From NCBI GenBank assembly GCA_902773195.1, contig CACYDL010000188.1, positions 1 to 28,804 of the forward strand: a stretch of 28,804 nt of DNA, in the 5' to 3' direction. Below are positions 23,487 through 28,804 of this stretch, piece after piece. The DNA is from an uncultured Lachnospiraceae bacterium (GTDB lineage Bacteria > Bacillota_A > Clostridia > Lachnospirales > Lachnospiraceae). The translations under genes were made by a program, and so were the position numbers. How positions within the stretch are numbered: the stretch's first letter is position 1; each line of letters begins with the position of its first letter. Under the pieces are notes generated by a model. The model made no database searches, had not been told where the DNA came from, and saw only the letters and a program-made list of their open reading frames with translations.

Positions 23487-24551
23487 ATGAAAGGAAGAGG
23501 AAATTCTCTTACAAGCATGGTGGTGCCCGTCCTGTCGATTCTGCTTGCCCTTCTGATCGGAGCGGCGATCATGGCCTGTCTGGGCGCGAATCCCCTTCTG
23601 GCCATGCAGAGTCTGGCGAAGGGCGCCTTCGGATCGAAGACCAATATCGGGACGACCCTGACAAAGGCGACGCCGCTGATCTTCACGGGCCTGTGCGCCT
23701 GCTTCGCCTACAAATGCGGCGTGTTCAATCTCGGCGGCGAGGGGCAGTTCATCGTCGGCTCCATCGCGGCCTGCTATGTGACCCTGACGCTGGGCCTCTC
23801 CGGCGTCCCCGCCATGATCCTGGCGCTGGTCGCGGGGGCGGCCGCCGGCGGTCTCTGGGGCTTCATACCGGGCATCCTGAAGATCAGCCGGGGACAGAAC
23901 GAGATGATTATCTCGATCATGTTCAACTATATCGCGACGCTGCTCATGGGTGTCGTCTACACCAACTGGCTGAGAGACGGAAGCGTACCCCAGACGCTGG
24001 CGGTCCCCAAGGAAAGCCAGCTCCCAAGGGTCATTCCCGGAATGCGGATGACCTGGGGATTCGTGATCGCGGTGGTCCTGGGCATCGTCATCTATTTCTT
24101 CCTCTACAGAACGTCGGGAGGCTTCAAGCTCCGCGCCGTCGGCATCAACCCCACGGCGAGCCGGTTCAACGGATTTCCGGTCAGGAAATTCATCCTGACG
24201 AGCTTCATTGTTTCCGGGGCGATCGCGGGGCTCGGCGGTTCCGCGGAGCTTCTCGGAACCCAGTTCCGTCTGATCAACGGGTTCGCCTCGGGATACGGCT
24301 TCGACGGCGTCGCGATGGCCCTGATCGGCCAGCTGCATCCGATCGCGACGATCTTTGTGGCCATCTTCTTCGCGGCCCTGCGGGCCGGCGCGACGACGAT
24401 GCAGGCGTCGACCGGAGTGCCCACCAGCGTCTCCGACATCATTCAGGCCCTTGTCATCGTATTCACGGTGGCCGGCATGGCCCTGACGAAGCTGCCGGAG
24501 TTTGACGCCTTTTTCCACAGACATTTCGCAAAGAACGGAAAGGGGAGGTGA
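23487..24551 (+). CDS. BMP-type ABC transporter permease 1
   Basis: This 354-residue multi-spanning permease belongs to the BPD_transp_2 family. It shows GVFNLGGEGQFIVGSIAA and GQNEMIISIMFNYIA, followed by the loop GGFKLRAVGINPTASRFNG, which contacts the ATPase. It pairs with the next gene as a heterodimeric channel. I prefer ATG 23487, because AGGAG sits 6 nt upstream. ATG 23469 overlaps the ATPase stop (ATGA) and would add six residues; either is possible. The layout matches NupP-type permeases. Confidence 0.92.
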   Translation: MKGRGNSLTSMVVPVLSILLALLIGAAIMACLGANPLLAMQSLAKGAFGSKTNIGTTLTKATPLIFTGLCACFAYKCGVFNLGGEGQFIVGSIAACYVTLTLGLSGVPAMILALVAGAAAGGLWGFIPGILKISRGQNEMIISIMFNYIATLLMGVVYTNWLRDGSVPQTLAVPKESQLPRVIPGMRMTWGFVIAVVLGIVIYFFLYRTSGGFKLRAVGINPTASRFNGFPVRKFILTSFIVSGAIAGLGGSAELLGTQFRLINGFASGYGFDGVAMALIGQLHPIATIFVAIFFAALRAGATTMQASTGVPTSVSDIIQALVIVFTVAGMALTKLPEFDAFFHRHFAKNGKGR

Positions 24552-24558
24552 AGAGAAG

Positions 24559-25482
24559 ATGAGTTTTGTTTCGAATCTGATTCTGGCCGCGGTACGTATG
24601 GCGATGCCTCTTCTGTTCATCGCTCTGGGAGAGCTCTATTCGGAGAGGGCGGGAATGGTCAACATCGGTCTCGAGGGACTGGCTGCCATCGGTTCTCTCG
24701 TGGGCTTCCTGGTATGCTTCATCTCCGGCAGCACCTGGCTGGGGATCCTGTGCGGCGCCCTGGTGGCGGTGGCGGTCAACATGATCTACGCCTTCGCGAC
24801 GATCACCCTCTGCGCCAACCACACCGTCTACGGCATGGCGATGAATATCTTCGCGCCGGCCCTGGCGTCGTTTATCTACCGGGTTTATTTCGGCAAGGGA
24901 AGCGATCTGAGCCAGATCGAGCTGATGAAGGGCGTCGGGATCCCCGGTCTTCGGAACATCCCGTTCCTGGGCGAGCTGCTCTTCAACCAGACCCCGATGG
25001 TGTATATCGCGTTTCTTCTCGTGATCGTCACCGTTATTTTCTTCAGCCGGACGAGAGCGGGACTCAACTACAGGGCCGTCGGGGAGAATCCGAAGGCCGC
25101 CGCTACCCTGGGAATCAACGTGATCCGGGTGAAGTATATCGCCTGCGTGATCTGCGGCGCCCTTGCCGGAATCGGCGGGGCCTACCTGACGACGTGCTAT
25201 TCCAACACCTATACGGAAGGCAACATCGCCGGACGCGGATTCATCGCCCTGGCGGCGGTGATCTTCGGACGCTGGTCCGGCGGGGGCATCCTGGCGGCCT
25301 GCCTGTTCTTCGGATTCTGCGATGCGCTCCAGATCCGGCTTCAGGTGGCCAGCTTCGGCCTGCCGTATCAGTTCTTCCAGATGATTCCCTACGTGGCGAC
25401 GGTGCTGGCGCTGGCCGTCATCGGCGGAAAGAAGCTCGGCCCGAAGGCGGCGGGTAAGCCGTACCGGAAGGAAGAACGCTGA
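24559..25482 (+). CDS. BMP-type ABC transporter permease 2
   Basis: This 307-residue second permease (NupQ-like) has GMVNIGLEGLAAIG near its N-terminus, multiple membrane segments and the loop AGLNYRAVGENPKAAATLGI. It probably forms the channel with the preceding permease. GGAGG (24544-24549 region) lies about 10 nt before the ATG at 24559. A longer in-frame start at 24502 would overlap the previous gene by 50 bp and is rejected. The gene ends before a hairpin that separates it from the binding-protein gene. Confidence 0.92.
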   Translation: MSFVSNLILAAVRMAMPLLFIALGELYSERAGMVNIGLEGLAAIGSLVGFLVCFISGSTWLGILCGALVAVAVNMIYAFATITLCANHTVYGMAMNIFAPALASFIYRVYFGKGSDLSQIELMKGVGIPGLRNIPFLGELLFNQTPMVYIAFLLVIVTVIFFSRTRAGLNYRAVGENPKAAATLGINVIRVKYIACVICGALAGIGGAYLTTCYSNTYTEGNIAGRGFIALAAVIFGRWSGGGILAACLFFGFCDALQIRLQVASFGLPYQFFQMIPYVATVLALAVIGGKKLGPKAAGKPYRKEER

Positions 25483-25502
25483 GAAAACGTGTATCCTGGT
25501 TC

Positions 25503-25531
25503 CGGAAGCCCCGGGAATCGCCGGGGTTTCC
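25503..25531 (+). terminator. Intercistronic stem-loop before the BMP lipoprotein gene
   Basis: An 11-bp stem with one G-T wobble (GGAAGCCCCGG with CCGGGGTTTCC) around GAATCG fills much of the 91-bp gap. The next T tract (25543-25548) starts about 11 nt after the stem, so it is a poor terminator. It may instead be a partial terminator or an mRNA-stabilising stem that raises the level of the binding-protein transcript. Confidence 0.45.
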
Positions 25532-25573
25532 GCAGCCGTTAGTTTTTTCACCAAAGAAACGGAGGAATATTTT

Positions 25574-26581
25574 ATGAAGAAATTACTTGCAACATTCCTT
25601 GCGGCAGCGATGGTCGTCTCTCTGCCGGCCTGTGTCGGGGCTGATGACGCAAAGGACTACAAGGTCGCGATGATCTGCGACTCCAGCATCAACGACGGCG
25701 GCTGGGGAGCAGCGTGCTACAACGCCATGGTCGCCGCCTGCGAGGAAAACGGCTGGACCTATGAGGTTTCCGACAACATCGGCCAGAATGAGTACTATGA
25801 CTCCATCGCGGCCTACTGCGCTCTTGGCTACGACATGATCTACGCGCCCGGCAACCAGTACACAGACGCCGTCCTGCAGGCGGCCGAGGAATATCCCGAC
25901 ATCGCTTTCGCCCTTCTCAACGGCGGAGCGAATACGCCGGATGAGGCCGTGAACGGAAACGTCACCTCCCTTCTTCCGAACGCCCAGCAGATCGGCTGGA
26001 TCGCGGGAGCTCTCGCGGGCCTCATGACGAAGTCCGGCACCATCGCCTTCATCGGCGGCATGGAGCTGGATACGACCCTCGGAAAGTACGCGGGCTATAC
26101 GGAAGCGGCCCAGTACGTCGCCGCCCAGGAGGGCAGGGAAGTCACGGTTCTCGATCCCGTCTACGCCGGCTCCTTCGACGCCTCCGACAAGGGAATCGAG
26201 TTTGCCAAGGCCATGATGGACAACGGAGCGGACGTCTTCTTCGGAGACGCCTCCGCGGTTGACTCCGGCGCCCGCCAGGCCATCGACGAGGCCAACAAGG
26301 CGGCAGGCGAGATCAAGGTCTACGATATCGCCCAGCCGGCGGATATCCTCGGCCAGAATGAGTGCATCATCTGCTCCCAGGTGACGGACAACTCCGCGAT
26401 GATCAGCGTCTCCATGCAGGCTGTCGAGAACGGCACCTTCGGCGGCGAGACCATTTTCGGAAGCCTCCAGAACGGCGCCCTTTCCGCCGGCGCGATCAAC
26501 GATCTGGTCCCGGAGGACATCCAGGCGAAGTACAACGAATATCTGCAGCAGATGATCGATGAGACCTTCATGCAGGAATAA
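25574..26581 (+). CDS. BMP-family substrate-binding lipoprotein
   Basis: The 335-residue protein has a lipoprotein signal peptide with lipobox LPAC (Cys20; Pro at -2 is unusual). The mature chain follows the BMP/PnrA fold: KVAMICDSSINDGGWG, then YDMIYAPGNQYTDAV, IGWIAGALAGL, GTIAFIGGMEL and DVFFGDASAVDSG. BMP proteins in Bacillota bind nucleosides and deliver them to the paired ABC importer. GGAGG (25561-25565 region) lies about 8-9 nt before the ATG. It is the last gene of the DUF624-ATPase-permease-permease-BMP operon; in many such operons the BMP gene is first. Specificity is not visible. Confidence 0.92.
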   Translation: MKKLLATFLAAAMVVSLPACVGADDAKDYKVAMICDSSINDGGWGAACYNAMVAACEENGWTYEVSDNIGQNEYYDSIAAYCALGYDMIYAPGNQYTDAVLQAAEEYPDIAFALLNGGANTPDEAVNGNVTSLLPNAQQIGWIAGALAGLMTKSGTIAFIGGMELDTTLGKYAGYTEAAQYVAAQEGREVTVLDPVYAGSFDASDKGIEFAKAMMDNGADVFFGDASAVDSGARQAIDEANKAAGEIKVYDIAQPADILGQNECIICSQVTDNSAMISVSMQAVENGTFGGETIFGSLQNGALSAGAINDLVPEDIQAKYNEYLQQMIDETFMQE

Positions 26582-26590
26582 GAGGCAGTT

Positions 26591-26618
26591 CTGAATCAGT
26601 ACACATAACCTGAATCAG
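26591..26618. repeat. Paired CTGAATCAG sites
   Basis: The near-palindrome CTGAATCAG occurs at 26591-26599 and 26610-26618, 19 bp apart, just after the BMP stop. Spacing of about two helical turns fits a dimeric regulator, but no regulator is known. Confidence 0.4.
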
Positions 26619-26666
26619 GGAAATGCCGCGGCAAGGCAGTCCCTGCGGATTCGGGCACACCTGAAG

Positions 26667-26728
26667 GAGCGCCGCGCCGAAACCGGCGCGGCGCTCTCCG
26701 GCAGCCGGAGAGTGCGGCCGCTCTCCGG
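26667..26728 (+). promoter_or_regulatory. Competing hairpins in the leader of the Gfo/Idh gene
   Basis: Stem A is a perfect 13-bp GC-rich hairpin (26667-26679 with 26684-26696, loop AAAC). Stem B pairs CTCTCCGG (26694-26701) with CCGGAGAG (26705-26712). Stem C pairs the same CCGGAGAG with a second CTCTCCGG (26721-26728). B and C are mutually exclusive, and A overlaps B by 3 nt. None has a T tract, so intrinsic termination is unlikely. The structure ends 19 nt before the AGGAGG of the next gene, so it could alter translation or act as a boundary after the BMP operon. Confidence 0.5.
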
Positions 26729-26762
26729 AGCGGACGTCCGGGATCAGAGGAGGCGAAAGAGA

Positions 26763-27848
26763 ATGAGAACAATCAGGGTAGGCATCATCGGCTGCGGCAG
26801 AATCGCCGAGAGAAGACACGCGCCGGAGTACCACGCTCATCGCTTCGCGGAGATCGCGGGGTACTATGACAGCCGGAGGGAACGGGCGGAAGCCCTGGCG
26901 GCCCTCTACGGCGGAGAAATATACGACTCTGTGGACAGCCTTCTCGCCGATCCGTCCATCGACGCGGTGAGCGTGTGCGTCGCGAACAACGCCCACGCGG
27001 ATATCTCGATCAGGGCGCTGAGGGCGGGAAAGCACGTGCTCGTCGAGAAGCCCATGGCGATGACGGTGGGGGACTGCCTCGCGATGCTGGACGCGGCGAA
27101 GGAGACCAGGAAATTCCTGATGGTCGGCCAGAACCAGAGATTCAACACGGGGCACCAGAGGGCAAAGGAGCTGATCGGCCAGGGCATTATCGGGAAGCCG
27201 CTCACCTTCAAGACGACCTTCGGTCACGGAGGTCCGGAGAGATGGTGCGCTGAGGATGACGGCACAGGAAAGATATCCTCCGACATCTGGTTCTTTGACA
27301 AGAGCGTCGCCGCGATGGGCGCGATGGCGGATCTGGGCATCCACAAGACGGATCTCATCCAGTACCTGCTCGGAGAGAAGATCGTCTCCGTCTCCGCGAA
27401 AATCATGACGCTCGACAAAAAGAAGTCCGACGGGGAGCTGATCGACCTGGAGGACAACGCGGTGCTGATCTACACCATGGAAAGCGGCGTGGTGGGGACG
27501 ATGACGGTGAGCTGGACCTACTACGGAGAAGAGGATAACTCCACCGTGATCTTCGGGACCAAGGGCGTGATGCGCCTCTATGACAATTCGCCGCACACCA
27601 TTCAGATCAACACCGACAGGGGCGATCACATCTATTATGATCTCGACATCATGATGACGAACCAGAACCAGATCGAGTCGGGCGTGATGCGCGAGTTCAT
27701 CGACGAGATCATTTCCGACCGGTGGACGAACGCCGCCGGGGAGATGGAGGTCAACGCGATCCGGGCCATTCTGGCGGGATTTGAGTCGAGCAGGCTGGAC
27801 AGAACCGTAATCCTGGAGGATTTCGGGACAGGAGAGGCCTCCGAATGA
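26763..27848 (+). CDS. Gfo/Idh/MocA-family NAD(P)-dependent oxidoreductase
   Basis: This 361-residue enzyme has an N-terminal Rossmann domain with GIIGCGRIA (residues 7-15), the family EKP motif at 95-97 and a C-terminal alpha/beta domain with LGIHKTD (His194, Asp197), the usual catalytic pair. It oxidises or reduces a sugar, inositol or glycoside hydroxyl; the substrate is unknown. Some homologues form 3-keto-glycosides, which might connect it with the ThuA-like protein at 18940-19767, but the genes are far apart. ATG 26763 is supported by AGGAGG (26748-26753). The longer frame from 26712 overlaps leader hairpins. It overlaps the following membrane-protein gene by 4 nt (ATGA). Confidence 0.92.
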   Translation: MRTIRVGIIGCGRIAERRHAPEYHAHRFAEIAGYYDSRRERAEALAALYGGEIYDSVDSLLADPSIDAVSVCVANNAHADISIRALRAGKHVLVEKPMAMTVGDCLAMLDAAKETRKFLMVGQNQRFNTGHQRAKELIGQGIIGKPLTFKTTFGHGGPERWCAEDDGTGKISSDIWFFDKSVAAMGAMADLGIHKTDLIQYLLGEKIVSVSAKIMTLDKKKSDGELIDLEDNAVLIYTMESGVVGTMTVSWTYYGEEDNSTVIFGTKGVMRLYDNSPHTIQINTDRGDHIYYDLDIMMTNQNQIESGVMREFIDEIISDRWTNAAGEMEVNAIRAILAGFESSRLDRTVILEDFGTGEASE

Positions 27849-28585
27849 CGGAAACAAAGAGGAGCGGCCGGGCGGCGGACACCGCCCGGCCGGGATTTCC
27901 GGGGCTTCTGCCCCGGAACCACAGAGAAAACCGCACGGCGGCCGTGATCGCCGCCAATATGGCGCTGGCCGCGGTCAGCCTGTTTATCAACGGCTTCGGA
28001 GTCTATCTGACGATTCAGGCGAACATCGGGGCCGGGCCCTGGGACGTGCTGAACCTGGGGGTCTCAAGGAGCACCGGGATACTGTACGGCACGGCATCGA
28101 TCGCCATCTCCTTTACGATCCTGCTGATCGACGTCCTCCTTCGGGAGCCGATCGGAATCGCGATGTTCATTGACGCCGTGGTGGTGGGGAAGTCGGTGGA
28201 CTTCTTCAACAGGATCCACGCGGTCCCGAAGTGCGGCTCCCTGTGGACGGGGATACCCGTCATGACGGCGGGGCTCTTTATTCTCGCCTACACACAGTAC
28301 ACCTATATGGCCGCCTCGCTGGGCTGCGGCCCCCGGGATACCCTTCTCGTCGGTCTTGCCAGACGGGCGCGGCGCCTTCCCATCGGCGCCGTCAGCATCG
28401 CCCTTCTGAGCGCGGCCACGCTGATCGGCTGGAGACTGGGCGGACCGGTCGGCCCGGGAACCCTGATCTGCGCCTTCGGGACGGGACCGGTCATGCAGCT
28501 GGCCTTCAGGACGGTCCGCTTCGACGCGACCCGGATTCGTCACCAGAATCTGGCGGATTCCCTCAGGGTCATTTTTTCGCGGTGA
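27845..28585 (+). CDS. YczE/YitT-like membrane protein (COG2364)
   Basis: This 246-residue protein has a basic N-terminal extension of about 30 residues followed by five predicted membrane segments. It shows the YczE family pattern: GFGVYLTIQANIGAGPWDVL, GKSVDFFN and a LGCGPRDTLLVGLARR segment. The role of YczE-type proteins is unknown. The 5' end overlaps the Gfo/Idh gene (ATGA), implying translational coupling. No signal peptide or catalytic motif is seen. The stop at 28585 is followed by about 80 bp without a gene before the tRNA promoter. A TTTTT at about 28657 follows a weak GC-rich stem that is not a convincing terminator. Confidence 0.88.
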   Translation: MTETKRSGRAADTARPGFPGLLPRNHRENRTAAVIAANMALAAVSLFINGFGVYLTIQANIGAGPWDVLNLGVSRSTGILYGTASIAISFTILLIDVLLREPIGIAMFIDAVVVGKSVDFFNRIHAVPKCGSLWTGIPVMTAGLFILAYTQYTYMAASLGCGPRDTLLVGLARRARRLPIGAVSIALLSAATLIGWRLGGPVGPGTLICAFGTGPVMQLAFRTVRFDATRIRHQNLADSLRVIFSR

Positions 28586-28666
28586 GCGGGCTTGGCCGGA
28601 CACAGAAATGCCGGACTCCTTCAGGCTTCCGCCGTCCGGGACGCCCGGCGCGCCCGTTTTTCCGTA

Positions 28667-28695
28667 TTGCAAATCAGGGGGCGCTTTGCTATAAT
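28667..28695 (+). promoter_or_regulatory. Promoter of tRNA-Ser
   Basis: TTGCAA (28667-28672), a 17-bp spacer and TATAAT (28690-28695) precede the tRNA by 22 bp. Confidence 0.8.
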
Positions 28696-28717
28696 GATTT
28701 TCGCTGAAAATGCGCAG

Positions 28718-28804
28718 GGAGAGGTATCGAAGTGGTCATAACGAGGCGGTCTTGAAAACCGTTTGTCCGCAAGGGCGCATGGGTTCGAATCCCATCCTCT
28801 CCGC
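28718..28804 (+). tRNA. tRNA-Ser (anticodon UGA)
   Basis: The acceptor stem GGAGAGG (28718-28724) pairs with CCTCTCC (28796-28802), discriminator G28803. The anticodon loop CTTGAAA carries TGA. The T arm (ATGGG TTCGAAT CCCAT) is perfect, and the long variable arm is typical of class II tRNA-Ser. The window ends after the first base of a possible encoded CCA. Confidence 0.95.

Noticed and set aside
28636..28661. Terminator after the YczE-like gene
   Set aside because: A T5 run is present, but the preceding GC-rich sequence gives only short, mismatched stems.

Overview
The window is a densely coded, GC-rich stretch of bacterial chromosome. It most resembles a high-GC member of the Clostridia (Bacillota), probably Lachnospiraceae-like. 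Support comes from a YesL/DUF624 protein joined to a BMP-type nucleoside ABC operon, a YczE-type membrane protein, an ECF S component, strong AGGAGG ribosome binding sites and sigma-A type TTGxxx-17-TATAAT promoters. The lineage is inferred from gene content only. No phage, transposon, integrase or CRISPR array was seen. I count 23 protein genes and one tRNA.

Left part (1-9360): a 5'-truncated CobW-like GTPase; a 22-bp tandem repeat array; a stand-alone tryptophan synthase beta gene (trpB) with its own promoter and terminator; a cytoplasmic GH35-like glycosidase divergent from an AraC regulator; a second, more degenerate 22/23-bp repeat region; a PlsY-type acyltransferase overlapping a cytoplasmic GH5 glycosidase by 4 nt; and an unusual XRE regulator fused to a MESH1/SpoT-type HD hydrolase domain, followed at 21 nt by a PfkB sugar kinase.

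Middle part (9365-17266): an ECF transporter S component on the minus strand with a two-hairpin leader; a class A penicillin-binding protein whose promoter puts the predicted transcription start on its ATG; and, convergent with it, a minus-strand operon of two half-transporters (a heterodimeric ABC exporter with one degenerate ATP site) followed by a YigZ protein. The first exporter gene also appears leaderless.

Right part (17438-28804): an FAD oxidoreductase and a ThuA-like protein ending in a strong terminator; a secreted C39-type cysteine peptidase; a five-gene transport operon (DUF624, ATPase, two permeases, BMP lipoprotein) probably for nucleosides; a Gfo/Idh/MocA dehydrogenase overlapping a YczE membrane protein, preceded by a complex set of competing hairpins; and tRNA-Ser(UGA) at the right edge. 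The general theme is uptake and intracellular processing of carbohydrates and nucleosides, with several cell-envelope genes. The most unusual items are the XRE-HD fusion, the leaderless promoters, the tandem hairpin leaders, and low-complexity repeats both between genes and in protein tails.
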